A stretch of DNA of 64,000 nt from Blastococcus sp. TML/M2B. GTDB taxonomy: Bacteria > Actinomycetota > Actinomycetes > Mycobacteriales > Geodermatophilaceae. The notes below the pieces were generated by a model. The model ran no database searches, was not told the DNA's origin, and worked only from the letters and a program-made list of their open reading frames with translations. The stretch lies in assembly GCF_016612865.1 (NCBI RefSeq), contig NZ_JAENZZ010000002.1, positions 1,674,001 through 1,738,000 of the forward strand, written 5' to 3'. Below, one piece after another: positions 30,352-39,513 of the stretch. The translations under genes were made by a program, and so were the position numbers. Positions within the stretch are counted from its first letter, which is position 1; every line of letters starts with the position of its first letter.

Positions 30352-31958
30352 GCGGGGAGACCTCCGGTTGCGGTGCGGTGCGGGCGGCGAGCGCGGCCCT
30401 CAGGTCGTCGGTGAGGGCGGCGAACCGTGGCGCGCTCTCGCCGCTGCCCCGCGTGAGCGAGGCCAGCGTCAGCACGGTACCGCCGCCCGCGGGGTCGGGG
30501 GCGGGGCCGGGCGAAGGCCCGCTCCCGCCGCAGCAGCAGCAGTCCGAGCAGCCCGGTCAGCAGGGAGATCGCCGACACCAGCACCCAGATCTGGCCGGGG
30601 TCGTGCGAGTACTGCAGGGCGGCGAACTCCTTGACGCCGCTGAAGGTGATGACCGTGCCGTCCTCGAGGGTCATCGAGTCGCCCAGCGAGAGGTTGGCCG
30701 CGCCCGCCTCGGAGAGCCGGCCGCGCTCGATCTGGCTGGCGTCCAGCGAGTACACCGACTGCGGCAGCCCGGAGTCCAGGCCCAGGTAGCCCTGGTAGGC
30801 GACGACGGCGACCTGCGGGTCCAGCGGGCGCGGGTCGATCGAGGTGAGGACGCCGCCCTGCACGATGCCCGTCGGCGCGAAGAAGCCCTCCAGCGCGAGC
30901 TGCCCGTCGCTGCCGCCACCCACGTCGGGGAGCTTCAGCGCGCCCTCGCTGGCCATGGTCGTCGGGTCCGAGGGCAGGAACGGCACGGTGATGTCGGTGA
31001 ACGCCTGCCCGTCGGGCAGCGTCACGCTGAACGTGGGGCTGAACCCGTGCCCGGTGAGGTAGAGCCGGTCGCCCTCCGAGCGCAGCGGGCTGTTGACGCC
31101 GATCGTCGTCGGCCGGCCCTCGGCCCCGGGTTCGCCGTACCGGATGTCGGCGGTGAACGACGACGCGGTCAGGTCCGGCTCGTACTCGGCCTCGAAGCGC
31201 TCGAGGTCCACGCAGGTCGGCGAGAGGTCGCCGCTGTCGACCAGCGGGCCCGACGAGTAGGTGTCGTACTGCTGGAAGGAGTTGCAGAACCCGTCGCCCT
31301 CGGTGACCAGGATGCTGCCCTCGTAGCCCCAGAGCTTGCCGCCGGCCAGGCCGAGCAGCAGCGCGATGAGGGACAGGTGGAACAGCAGGTTGCCGGTCTC
31401 CTTGAGGTAGCCCTTCTCGGCCGACAGCTCGGGGCCGTGCGCACCGTCCCGGCGGACGACGCGGTACCGCCGGACCCGCAGCTCCTCCTCGACGACGTCG
31501 AGCGCGGCGTCGGCCGGCAGCGGCGTCCCCAGCGAGCCCGAGTCGGGCAGCCGCAGCAGGTTCCGCGGGGCCGGCGGCGGAGCCGAGCGCAGCGCCCGCG
31601 CGTGCTCGAGCGCCCGCGGCAGCACGCAGCCGATCAGCGAGATGAACAGCAACAGGTAGACCGCGGCGAACCACGGCGAGCTGAAGACGTCGAACAGGTA
31701 CAGCCGGTCCAGCACCGGCGCGAGGTCCGGGTGGTCGGCGAAGTACCGGCGCACGTTGGTCTGCGAGAGCGAGCGCTGCGGCAGCAGCGAGCCCGGGACC
31801 GCGGCGAGCGCGAGCAGGAACAGCAGCACGATGGCGGTGCGCATCGCCGTGAGCCGGTGCCACCAGAGCAGCAACCGGGCGGCGATCCGGCGGCCGGGCG
31901 AGGGGCGAGCGGGCGGCGGCGGAGCGGCGGCCTCCCGCCGCGGGGCGGTGGTGGTCAC
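30348..31958 (-). CDS. resB: Cytochrome c biogenesis protein ResB/Ccs1 (C-terminus frame-slipped)
   Basis: Partner of CcsB in haem delivery to apocytochrome c. 536 residues as read from GTG 31958, which overlaps the ccdA stop. Three N-terminal helices, a large extracytoplasmic domain with C-terminal helix VLVSAISLLTGLLGLLLL. After RRERAFAR the reading turns Arg-rich and artefactual, while another frame reads GGGTVLTLASLTRGSGES to a stop at 30342. The G-rich stretch at about 30490-30515 probably contains a one-base indel, so the true end is 30342, 10 bases into ccsB. Confidence 0.92.
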   Translation of the reverse strand: MTTTAPRREAAAPPPPARPSPGRRIAARLLLWWHRLTAMRTAIVLLFLLALAAVPGSLLPQRSLSQTNVRRYFADHPDLAPVLDRLYLFDVFSSPWFAAVYLLLFISLIGCVLPRALEHARALRSAPPPAPRNLLRLPDSGSLGTPLPADAALDVVEEELRVRRYRVVRRDGAHGPELSAEKGYLKETGNLLFHLSLIALLLGLAGGKLWGYEGSILVTEGDGFCNSFQQYDTYSSGPLVDSGDLSPTCVDLERFEAEYEPDLTASSFTADIRYGEPGAEGRPTTIGVNSPLRSEGDRLYLTGHGFSPTFSVTLPDGQAFTDITVPFLPSDPTTMASEGALKLPDVGGGSDGQLALEGFFAPTGIVQGGVLTSIDPRPLDPQVAVVAYQGYLGLDSGLPQSVYSLDASQIERGRLSEAGAANLSLGDSMTLEDGTVITFSGVKEFAALQYSHDPGQIWVLVSAISLLTGLLGLLLLRRERAFARPRPRPRGRRYRADAGLAHAGQRRERATVRRPHRRPEGRARRPHRTATGGLPA

Positions 31959-32827
31959 AGCGACGTCTCCGCGAACCCGCGCGTGGCCAGCCACGACCGC
32001 AGCCACTCCATCATCTCGGTCCAGGCGCCCGTGAGCAGGAGCAGCCCGACCAGCACGAGCACCGCCCCGCCGATGCGGGTGACCGCCTGCGCGTGCACGC
32101 GCAGGAAGGTGGTGGCGCCGACGGCCCAGCGGGCGCCGAGCGCCACGAGCACGAACGGCACGCCCAGGCCCAGGCAGTAGGCCAGCCCGAGCAGCGCCCC
32201 GCGCCCGGCGGTCGCCTCGGCGAAGGCCAGGTTCTGGACGGCGGCCAGCGTCGGACCCAGGCACGGCGTCCAGCCCAGGCCGAAGACGACGCCGAGCAAC
32301 GGGGCGCCGGCCAGCCCGACGGTGGGCCGCACGGTCATCCGCTTGGTGCGCTGCAGGAGCGGCAGCCAGCCGAGGAAGCCCAGCCCCACCAGGACGGTGA
32401 CCCCGCCCATGACCTGGGTGATGACCTCGTTGTGCACCAGCAGCAGCCGGCCCAGCCCGCCGAACGCGGTGGTGATGGCCACGAAGACGGCGGTGAAGCC
32501 GAGGACGAACAGCACCGCGCCGAGCACCATGCGCCCGCGGGGGGCGCGGTCGTCGGCGCGCACCGCCGTCGCCGTCGCCGTGCCGCCGGAGGCCGTGCCG
32601 CCGGAGGCCGTCCCGCCGGCCGCCGCCGTCGTCGTCCCTGCACCCGTCGTCCCGGCGGGACCGGGACGGGCACCGGAGCCGACCAGGCCGGTGACGTAGG
32701 ACAGGTAGCCGGGCACCAGCGGCAGCACGCAGGGCGAGGCGAAGCTGATCAGCCCCACAAGCGCCGCGACCACGGCGGCGACCAGCAGCGGGCCGTCGGT
32801 GACGAGGTCGGCGAAGGTCTCCCCCAC
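31955..32827 (-). CDS. ccdA: Cytochrome c biogenesis protein CcdA
   Basis: Membrane thiol-disulfide carrier passing electrons from cytoplasmic thioredoxin to ResA. 290 residues, six helices. GTG 32827 has GGAGG 6 bases upstream. The two redox cysteines are in FASPCVLPLVPGYLS (helix 1) and GWTPCLGPTLAAV (helix 4). Unusual insert: a Gly/Thr/Ala repeat with GGTASGGTASGGTA lies between helices 1 and 2 (residues about 50-85), a loop that is usually short. The corresponding DNA repeat is at about 32580-32640. Confidence 0.95.
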   Translation of the reverse strand: MGETFADLVTDGPLLVAAVVAALVGLISFASPCVLPLVPGYLSYVTGLVGSGARPGPAGTTGAGTTTAAAGGTASGGTASGGTATATAVRADDRAPRGRMVLGAVLFVLGFTAVFVAITTAFGGLGRLLLVHNEVITQVMGGVTVLVGLGFLGWLPLLQRTKRMTVRPTVGLAGAPLLGVVFGLGWTPCLGPTLAAVQNLAFAEATAGRGALLGLAYCLGLGVPFVLVALGARWAVGATTFLRVHAQAVTRIGGAVLVLVGLLLLTGAWTEMMEWLRSWLATRGFAETSL

Positions 32828-32828
32828 G

Positions 32829-33404
32829 TCAGCCCTCCTCGGCGAGCAGTCGGTCGAGCACGGCGCGCAGGTCGTCCTGCCGCACCGCACCGGTGTACAC
32901 AGCGGCGACCTGGCCCTCCCGGTCGAGCACGATGGTCGAGGGGATGGCGCTGGCCGGGTAGTCCCGGAACGCCAGCGCGACCTCGCCGCGCGGGTCGTCC
33001 AGCGAGGGGAACTCGATGCCGAAGTTCCGCTCGAACGCCCGGGCCAGCTGGCCGGTGTCCTTCACGTTGATGCCGAGGAACCGCACACCCCGGTCGCGGA
33101 CGTCGGCGTAGACCTCCTGGAACTCCGGCGACTCCACCCGGCAGGGCGCGCACCACGAGCCCCAGAAGTTGATCACCGCGACGTCGCCGGCCAGCTCGGT
33201 GGAGGAGAAGTCCTCGCCGTCCAGCAGCGTGCCCGCGAACTCGGGCGCGGTCGCGCGCTCCTCCGGGGGGATCACCTCGCCGCGCGGGGTGCCCTCGACG
33301 AAGCGGAACTCGCCGCCGTTGTTCACCGACACCGCGTCGTCGCCGGTGGTGCAGCCGGAGAGGGCGAGCACGCCCGCGGTCAGGGCCAGGAGGAGCCGTC
33401 TCAT
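32829..33404 (-). CDS. resA: Thiol-disulfide oxidoreductase, TlpA/ResA type lipoprotein
   Basis: Extracytoplasmic reductant of apocytochrome c haem-binding cysteines. 191 residues; lipoprotein signal MRRLLLALTAGVLALSGC with the lipidated Cys at 18. Thioredoxin-fold active site WCAPC (C85, C88) and the cis-Pro region SAIPSTIVLDREG. Overlaps the upstream phosphatase gene by 4 bases and ends one base before the ccdA GTG. Confidence 0.94.
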   Translation of the reverse strand: MRRLLLALTAGVLALSGCTTGDDAVSVNNGGEFRFVEGTPRGEVIPPEERATAPEFAGTLLDGEDFSSTELAGDVAVINFWGSWCAPCRVESPEFQEVYADVRDRGVRFLGINVKDTGQLARAFERNFGIEFPSLDDPRGEVALAFRDYPASAIPSTIVLDREGQVAAVYTGAVRQDDLRAVLDRLLAEEG

Positions 33405-34037
33405 GCGCCGGGCACCGCATCCGGGTCGGTGGCGCCCGCCGGCTCGGCGTAGGTGACGCCGGCGAGGCGGTCGCCGTCGTAGGTCACCGACGTGACGCTG
33501 GCCCAGCGCGCACTGGCGGCGGCGCGGGTCGTGCACGTAGCTGCGGCTCTCGAGGTGCAGCCGGAGGGTCCAGATGGGCAGTTGGTGGCTGACCAGGACG
33601 GCCTCGTGCCCGCGGGCGGCGTCGCGCGCCGCCTCGACCGCGGCGAGCATCCGGGCGGCGATCTCCACGTAGGGCTCGCCCCACGAGGGCTGGAACGGGT
33701 TGCGCAGCTTCCACCAGTTGCGCGGGGCGCGGAAGACGCCGCCGGCCCCGCCCACGACCATGCCCTCGAAGGCGTTGCCGGCCTCGATCAGCCGGTCGTC
33801 GGTCGCGACCTCCAGCCCGGTGGCGTCGGCCAGCGGGCGCGCGGTCTGCTGCGCGCGCTCGAGCGGGCTCGAGACCAGGTGCGCGACGTCGTGCCCGGCG
33901 AACCACTCGGCGGCGGCGACGGCCATCGCCTCACCGGTCGTCGACAGCCGGAAGCCGGGCAGCCGCCCGTAGAGGACCTTGCCCGGGTTGTGCACCTCGC
34001 CGTGGCGCAGCAGGTGCACCGTCGTCGTCTCGCTCAC
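33401..34037 (-). CDS. Histidine phosphatase superfamily protein (frameshifted in this sequence)
   Basis: Phosphoglycerate-mutase-like fold. GTG 34037 follows GGAGGGGGAGG. Catalytic H12 lies in LLRHGEVHNPGKVLYG; the second His is in VLVSHQLPIWTLRLHL. The frame breaks after DPRRRQCAL; removing one C at 33501-33504 restores ASVTSVTYDGDRLAGVTYAEP and the end at 33401, overlapping resA by 4 bases. Repaired length 211. It lies where M. tuberculosis has Rv0525, next to the cytochrome c genes. Substrate unknown. Confidence 0.9.
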
Positions 34038-34050
34038 GCCTCCCCCTCCA

Positions 34051-34074
34051 GGGCAGAAATGGCCATTTCTGCCC
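34051..34074. repeat. Perfect 24-base palindrome after hemL
   Basis: GGGCAGAAATGG followed at once by its exact reverse complement, immediately adjoining the hemL stop (34077-34075) and 13 bases before the phosphatase GTG. The AT-rich core is unlike the surrounding GC-rich sequence. It could be an operator, a processing or attenuation hairpin, or a repeat-family member. Confidence 0.7.
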
Positions 34075-35406
34075 TCACGGGGTGGCCTCGGCGGCGGCAC
34101 GGGCGGCGGCGGGCAGCGCCTCGAGCACGCGGTCCAGCGCCTCCCCGGACAGCTGCGCGTTGACGAACCACGACTCGAACGCCGACGGCGGCAGGTACAC
34201 CCCGCGGGCCAGCATCGCGTGGAAGAAGGCGGTGTAGCGGAACGCCTCCTGCGAGCGGGCGTCGTCGTAGTTCCGCACCTGGCGCTCGTCGGGCACGAAG
34301 AAGATCGAGAACATGTTGCCGGCCTGCTGCACCCGGTGCGGCACGCCGGCGGAGAACAGCGCGGCGCTGGCGGCGCCGCGGAGCACCGCGGCGACCTCGT
34401 CGCAGTGCGCGTAGACCTCGTCGGTGCAGTGCCGCAGCGTGGTCAGCCCGGCGGCGACGGCGACGGGGTTCCCCGACAGCGTGCCCGCCTGGTAGACCGG
34501 CCCGGCCGGGGCGAGGTGGTCCATCAGGTCCGCGCGGCCGCCGAACGCCGCGGCGGGCAGCCCGCCGCCCATGACCTTGCCGAAGGTGAACAGGTCGGCG
34601 TCGACGGGGTCCAGGCCGTACCAGCCCGACCGCGAGACGCGGAAGCCGGTCATGACCTCGTCGAGGACCAGGAGCGCGCCGTGCGCGGCGGTGATCCGGC
34701 GGAGTGCTGCGTTGAAGCCCGGCTCCGGCGGGACGACGCCCATGTTGCCGGCCGCGGCCTCGCTGATCACGCAGGCGATCTGCGGGCCGCGCTCGGCGAA
34801 GACCGCCTCGACCGCGGCGACGTCGTTGTAGGGCAGCACCACGGTGTCGGCGGCCGCGCCGGTGGTGACGCCGGGGGTGTCGGGCAGGCCCAGGGTGGCG
34901 ACGCCGGAGCCGGCCGAGGCCAGCAGCGAGTCGACGTGTCCGTGGTAGTTGCCGGCGAACTTCACGACCAGCGGGCGGCCGGTGACGCCGCGGGCCAGCC
35001 GGACCGCCGAGAGCACCGCCTCGGTGCCCGAGTTGACCAGGCGGACGCGCTCCACCGGCGCGACCCGCGCGCGGATCTCCTCGGCGAGGTCCAGCTCGCC
35101 CTCGGTGGGCGCCCCGAAGGTCAGCCCCCGGCGGGCGGCGGCGGTGACCGCCTCGACGACGGCGGGGTGCGCGTGCCCGAGCAGCAGCGGCCCCCACGAG
35201 GCGACCAGGTCGACGTAGCGGCGGCCGTCGGCGTCGGTGAGCCACGGGCCGGCGCCCTCCACCATGAACCGCGGGGTCCCGCCGACGGCCTGGAAGGCGC
35301 GGACCGGCGAGTTCACGCCACCGGGGGTGACGGCGCGGCCGCGGGCGAAGAGCGACGCCGAGACCGGGGCCTCGTACGGGTAGGGCGAGCTGTCCGGCGA
35401 GGTCAC
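34075..35406 (-). CDS. hemL: Glutamate-1-semialdehyde 2,1-aminomutase
   Basis: PLP enzyme forming 5-aminolevulinate from glutamate-1-semialdehyde in haem synthesis. 443 residues from GTG 35406. PLP-lysine motif [16 protein letters not shown] near residue 272; the [17 protein letters not shown] and [16 protein letters not shown] blocks are typical. GTG overlaps the upstream membrane protein's stop. With hemA it gives the C5 route. Confidence 0.97.
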   Translation of the reverse strand: MTSPDSSPYPYEAPVSASLFARGRAVTPGGVNSPVRAFQAVGGTPRFMVEGAGPWLTDADGRRYVDLVASWGPLLLGHAHPAVVEAVTAAARRGLTFGAPTEGELDLAEEIRARVAPVERVRLVNSGTEAVLSAVRLARGVTGRPLVVKFAGNYHGHVDSLLASAGSGVATLGLPDTPGVTTGAAADTVVLPYNDVAAVEAVFAERGPQIACVISEAAAGNMGVVPPEPGFNAALRRITAAHGALLVLDEVMTGFRVSRSGWYGLDPVDADLFTFGKVMGGGLPAAAFGGRADLMDHLAPAGPVYQAGTLSGNPVAVAAGLTTLRHCTDEVYAHCDEVAAVLRGAASAALFSAGVPHRVQQAGNMFSIFFVPDERQVRNYDDARSQEAFRYTAFFHAMLARGVYLPPSAFESWFVNAQLSGEALDRVLEALPAAARAAAEATP

Positions 35407-35882
35407 GACCCCAGTGTCCCTTCTCTTCCTGTGCGCCCGTCGGAGGCGTCGGACACAGCGGCCAGCAGGGCGCCGCGCAGCGCCGCCGGGTCCCGGGTCG
35501 GCACCAGCACGGTGCGGCCGTCGCGCAGCCGCAACGGCAGCCCCGACCGGCCCGGCGGCAGCGTCCAGCCGCCGCCCAGCACCGGCGCCCCGGCGTCCAC
35601 CCCGCCCTCGACGGCGGCCAGGTGCGCGGCGTCGACGTCGGCCAGCCGGACGACCTCGGGGCCGACCGACAGCTCGCCGTCCTCGACCGCGACCGTCCAG
35701 ACCCGGCGGGCCGAGAGGCAGCCCACCCCCACCGCGCCGAGCACGGTGACCACGGTGAGCGCCCAGAGCCAGGGCGGGACGTCCGGACCGGGCAGCACCA
35801 GGTCCAGGACGGCGAAGAGCCCGAGGGCCCCGGCGACCACCCAGAACGGCCGCCAGGAGCCCCCGGGCTCGACGTAGCTCAT
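35403..35882 (-). CDS. Conserved membrane protein between hemB and hemL
   Basis: 159 residues from ATG 35882, one base after the hemB stop. Two membrane helices (about 11-32 and 38-58), then a cytoplasmic beta-rich domain with [11 protein letters not shown] and [22 protein letters not shown], resembling PH-like DUF3093-type proteins, though the match is only by eye. Homologues sit next to hemB in other actinobacteria (position of Rv0513). Function unknown. Confidence 0.7.
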   Translation of the reverse strand: MSYVEPGGSWRPFWVVAGALGLFAVLDLVLPGPDVPPWLWALTVVTVLGAVGVGCLSARRVWTVAVEDGELSVGPEVVRLADVDAAHLAAVEGGVDAGAPVLGGGWTLPPGRSGLPLRLRDGRTVLVPTRDPAALRGALLAAVSDASDGRTGREGTLGS

Positions 35883-35883
35883 G

Positions 35884-36888
35884 TCAGCCGCGGGCCAGCC
35901 AGCGCGCGGCCTCGACCGCCCAGTAGGTGAGGACCTGGCCGGCGCCCGCGCGGCGGATGGCGACCAGCGTCTCGAGGATCGCCCGCTCGCGGTCCACCCA
36001 GCCGTTCGCCGCGGCCGCCTCGAGCATCGCGTACTCGCCGCTGACCTGGTAGGCGCTGACCGGCACCTGCACCGCGTCGGCGACCTGGCGGACGATGTCC
36101 AGGTAGGGCAGCGCCGGCTTCACCATGACGGCATCGGCGCCCTCGGCGAGGTCCTGCGCCACCTCGCGCAGCGCCTCGGCCGCGTTCGGCGGGTCCATCT
36201 GGTAGGTCGAGCGGTCGCCGAACTGCGGCGCGCCCTCGGCGGCCTCGCGGAACGGCCCGTAGAAGCCCGACGCGTACTTGGCGGCGTAGGCGAGGATCGG
36301 CACCTCGGTGAACGCGGCGCTGTCCAGACCGGCGCGGATCGCGGCGACCTGCCCGTCCATCATCCCGCTGGGGGCGACCAGGTGGGCCCCGGCCTGCGCC
36401 TGGGCGATGGCGACGGCGGCGTACCGGTCCAGCGTCGGGTCGTTGTCGACGACCCCTGCCGGCGTGACGACGCCGCAGTGCCCGTGGTCGGTGTACTCGC
36501 ACAGGCAGAGGTCGGCCATGAGCACCAGCTCGTCGCCCAGGTCGGCGCGCAGCTGCTGCAGCGCCACGTTGACGATGCCGTCGGCGGCGTCGGCCTGCGA
36601 GCCGACCGCGTCCTTCTCGGCGGGGATGCCGAAGAGCATCAGCCCGCCGATGCCGGCCTCGGCCGCCTCGTGCGCGGCCGTGCGCAGCGAGTCGATCGAG
36701 TGCTGGACGACGCCGGGCATGGAGCCGATCGGCACCGGCTCGGCGATGCCCTGCTTGACGAACACCGGCAGCACCAGGTCGGCCGGGGCCACCCGGGTCT
36801 GCGCGGTGAGGCGCCGCAGCGCGGGCGTCGACCGGAGCCGGCGCCCGCGCGCGAAGCCGGGGTTCGTCCCGCCCAGCGCCTCGCTCAC
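35884..36888 (-). CDS. hemB: Porphobilinogen synthase (delta-aminolevulinate dehydratase)
   Basis: Condenses two 5-aminolevulinate to porphobilinogen. 334 residues from GTG 36888, overlapping hemD by 4 bases. A Cys-rich zinc-type site ADLCLCEYTDHGHCGV is present. Substrate lysines occur in YAAKYASGFYGPFRE and DAVMVKPALPYLDI. Complete. Confidence 0.97.
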   Translation of the reverse strand: MSEALGGTNPGFARGRRLRSTPALRRLTAQTRVAPADLVLPVFVKQGIAEPVPIGSMPGVVQHSIDSLRTAAHEAAEAGIGGLMLFGIPAEKDAVGSQADAADGIVNVALQQLRADLGDELVLMADLCLCEYTDHGHCGVVTPAGVVDNDPTLDRYAAVAIAQAQAGAHLVAPSGMMDGQVAAIRAGLDSAAFTEVPILAYAAKYASGFYGPFREAAEGAPQFGDRSTYQMDPPNAAEALREVAQDLAEGADAVMVKPALPYLDIVRQVADAVQVPVSAYQVSGEYAMLEAAAANGWVDRERAILETLVAIRRAGAGQVLTYWAVEAARWLARG

Positions 36889-38429
36889 TTGCCCTCGCCG
36901 TCCTCCGCCTCGCGCAGCGACAGCGCGTACTCCGCCAGGGCGTCGACCAGCGGGGCGACGGCGGCCGTCTCGGGCTGCACGTCGACGCGCAGGCCGAACT
37001 CCTGGGCGCTGGCCGCGGTGGCGGGGCCGATCACCGCGACGACGGTCTTGGCGTGCGGCTTGCCGGCGATGCCGACCAGGTTGCGCACGGTGCTCGACGA
37101 GGTGAAGCAGACGGCGTCGAAGCCGCCGCCCTTGATCGCCTCGCGGACCGACGCGGCCGGCGGGGCGGCGCGCACGGTGCGGTAGGCGGTGACGTCGTCG
37201 ACCTCCCAGCCGCGCTCCACCAGACCGGCGGCGAGCACCTCGGTGGCGATGTCGGCGTGCGGCAGGAGCACGCGGTCGATCGGGTCGAGGACGTCGTCGT
37301 AGTCCGGGAACTCGGCCAGCAGGCCCTGGCTGGACTGCTCGCCGACCGGGACCAGCTCGGGCACGATGCCGAAGGCGCGGACCGCGTCGGCGGTCTGCTC
37401 GCCGACGCAGCCGACCTTGACGCCGGCGAACGCGCGGGCGTCGAGGCCGAGCTCGGCGAACTTCTCGCGCACGGCCTTCACCGCGTTCACCGAGGTGAAG
37501 ACGATCCAGCCGTAGCGGCCGGTGACCAGGCCCTTGACCGCGCGGTCCATCTGCGCGGGGCTGCGCGGCGGCTCGACGGCGATCGTCGGCACCTCGACCG
37601 GGACGGCGCCGTAGGCGCGCAGCCGGTCGCTCATCTCGCCGGCCTGGTCCTTGGTGCGGGGCACCAGCACGCGCCAGCCGAACAGCGGGCGGCTCTCCCA
37701 CCAGGACATGCGGGCGCGCTTGTCGACGGCGGTGCCGACGGTGACGACGACCGGGCCGTTGAGGGAGTCCAGCCCGGCGGCCTTCTCGGCGACCGCGGTC
37801 AGCTTCGTCACGACGCTCTTCTGCGCCGTCGACGAGCCCCCGGTGGTGACGACGACGGGCGTGCTGCCCGACAGGCCGCCCTCGACGAGCCGGGCGGCCG
37901 CGTCGGGGAGCTCCTCGGCGGTGGCCCGCAGCACCAGGGTGCCGCTGGTCGACGCCGTGGCCGCGGCCAGCGCGGTCAGGTCCACGCCGCTGCGCAGGTC
38001 GGCGGTGAGCGCCGTGCTGCCCGGGGCGACACCGGCGAACGCGGGGACGGCGGTGGCCGGCGCCACGCCGGGCACCACGTCGAAGCCGATCGAGGTGCGG
38101 CCGACGGCCAGCACCTCCTTGACGGCGGCGTCGTCGGTGTAGGGGTCGCCGGCGACGAGCCGGACGACCACCGCGCCGCCCTTGGCCGCCGTGACGGCGG
38201 TCTTGGCGATCTCGGCGGGCTCGCCGCTGACCGGGACGAGCTCCGCGCCGGGGTTGATCCCCTGGACGGCGTCCTGGACGGCGGTCGGCACGTCGGCGTC
38301 GACGAGGACCTGGGCGGCCTCGGCGATCGCCGCGGTGGCGCGGGCGGTCAGCATGCCGGGGTCGCCCGGTCCGGCGCCGACGAAGACGACCCGGCCGGTG
38401 CTTCCGACGGTCTTGCGGAAGCGCGTCAT
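36885..38429 (-). CDS. hemD: Fused uroporphyrinogen-III C-methyltransferase / uroporphyrinogen-III synthase
   Basis: 514 residues. Residues about 13-250 form a tetrapyrrole-methylase (CobA/SUMT) domain with VVFVGAGPGDPGMLT and VVRLVAGDPY; residues about 255-505 are the HemD cyclase domain with VLVPRTKDQAGEM and VFTSVNAVKAV. The methylase half lacks the full-strength GGDP/VPG pattern at places (GVAPATAVPAFAGVAPG), so methylase activity toward sirohaem is uncertain. ATG 38429 is preceded by CAGGAG. Such fusions are standard in actinobacterial hem operons. Confidence 0.92.
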   Translation of the reverse strand: MTRFRKTVGSTGRVVFVGAGPGDPGMLTARATAAIAEAAQVLVDADVPTAVQDAVQGINPGAELVPVSGEPAEIAKTAVTAAKGGAVVVRLVAGDPYTDDAAVKEVLAVGRTSIGFDVVPGVAPATAVPAFAGVAPGSTALTADLRSGVDLTALAAATASTSGTLVLRATAEELPDAAARLVEGGLSGSTPVVVTTGGSSTAQKSVVTKLTAVAEKAAGLDSLNGPVVVTVGTAVDKRARMSWWESRPLFGWRVLVPRTKDQAGEMSDRLRAYGAVPVEVPTIAVEPPRSPAQMDRAVKGLVTGRYGWIVFTSVNAVKAVREKFAELGLDARAFAGVKVGCVGEQTADAVRAFGIVPELVPVGEQSSQGLLAEFPDYDDVLDPIDRVLLPHADIATEVLAAGLVERGWEVDDVTAYRTVRAAPPAASVREAIKGGGFDAVCFTSSSTVRNLVGIAGKPHAKTVVAVIGPATAASAQEFGLRVDVQPETAAVAPLVDALAEYALSLREAEDGEGK

Positions 38430-38511
38430 CGCGTGCTCCTGATCCTGGCCCTGGGGGCCTTTGTTGCTGGGTTCTGGGCGTTCTGGGGGGTGTGGCTGGT
38501 CGGGCCCGCGG

Positions 38512-39513
38512 TCACCTGCTGGCTGCCATGAGCTCGACCGCGCCGCGGTCGAGCAGCTCCTCGGCGAGCGCGCGGCCGAGGGCCGCGGCGTCGGCGAGGA
38601 CGCCGGTCCGGGAGCCGCGGACGCCGTCGCTGCCGTCGAGCGCGGTGACGGAGGCGCGCAGGAACAGCTCGGGACCGTCCTCGCCCTCGGCGATCTCGGC
38701 GTAGGCGGCCACCGGGGCGCTGCAGCCGGCCTCGAGGGTGGACAGCGTGCTGCGCTCGGCGAGGGCGCAGGCGCGGGTGCGCGAGTCCTCGAGCCGGCCG
38801 AGCAGCTCGCGGGTGCGGGCGTCGCTGGTGCGGCACTCGACGGCCAGCGCGCCCTGCGCCGGCGCGGGCAGCACCTGCAGCGGGTCGAGCGTCTCGGTGA
38901 TCACGTCGAGGCGGCCCAGCCGAGAGAGCCCGGCGCGGGCGAGGACGACGGCGTCCAGGTCGCCCGGGCCGTGACCCATGCCGGCCACCCGGCCCAGCCG
39001 GGTGTCGACGTTGCCGCGGATCGGCACGATCTCCAGCCCGAGGCCGAGGGCGCGCAGCTGGGCGACCCGGCGGGGCGCGCCGGTGCCGATCCGGGAGCCC
39101 GGAGGCAGCTCGCCGAGGGTGAGCCCGTCGCGGGCGACCAGGGCGTCGCGCGGGTCCTCCCGCGGCGGCACGGCGGCGAGGCTCAGGCCGGGCTCGGGCG
39201 CGGTGGGCAGGTCCTTGTAGCTGTGCACGGCGAGGTCGATGTCGCCGGCGAGCAGCGCGTCGCGCAGCGCGGTGACGAAGACGCCGGTGCCGCCGAGCTG
39301 CGCGATCGCCGCCTGCGAGCGGTCGCCCTCGGTGGTGATGTGCACCAGCTCGACCGGGTGGCCGGTGGCGGCGGTGATCGCGTCGGCCACGCCCTGCGAC
39401 TGGGTGTGCGCCAGCGCGCTGGCGCGGGTGCCGAGCCGCAGGACGGCGGTCCCCGCCTCGGCGGGGGTCCCGGCGCCGGTGGTGCTCGTGGCAGGGGTGC
39501 TGGTGGCGGTCAT
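38512..39513 (-). CDS. hemC: Hydroxymethylbilane synthase (porphobilinogen deaminase)
   Basis: Polymerises four porphobilinogens. 333 residues from ATG 39513, overlapping hemA by 4 bases. The dipyrromethane cofactor Cys is C264 in LEAGCSAPV. Other signatures: [24 protein letters not shown] and RGNVDTRL. The first 22 residues are a Thr/Ala-rich extension. An 82-base gap follows before hemD, with no clear terminator. Confidence 0.97.
   Translation of the reverse strand: MTATSTPATSTTGAGTPAEAGTAVLRLGTRASALAHTQSQGVADAITAATGHPVELVHITTEGDRSQAAIAQLGGTGVFVTALRDALLAGDIDLAVHSYKDLPTAPEPGLSLAAVPPREDPRDALVARDGLTLGELPPGSRIGTGAPRRVAQLRALGLGLEIVPIRGNVDTRLGRVAGMGHGPGDLDAVVLARAGLSRLGRLDVITETLDPLQVLPAPAQGALAVECRTSDARTRELLGRLEDSRTRACALAERSTLSTLEAGCSAPVAAYAEIAEGEDGPELFLRASVTALDGSDGVRGSRTGVLADAAALGRALAEELLDRGAVELMAASR

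Noticed and set aside
30348..30500. Arg-rich C-terminus of ResB as read
   Set aside because: The composition is that of an off-frame read; the neighbouring frame gives a normal ResB tail ending at 30342.
38430..38511. Plus-strand hydrophobic ORF in the hemC-hemD gap
   Set aside because: It looks like a helix when translated but has no proper start or ribosome-binding site and lies in an operon gap on the other strand.
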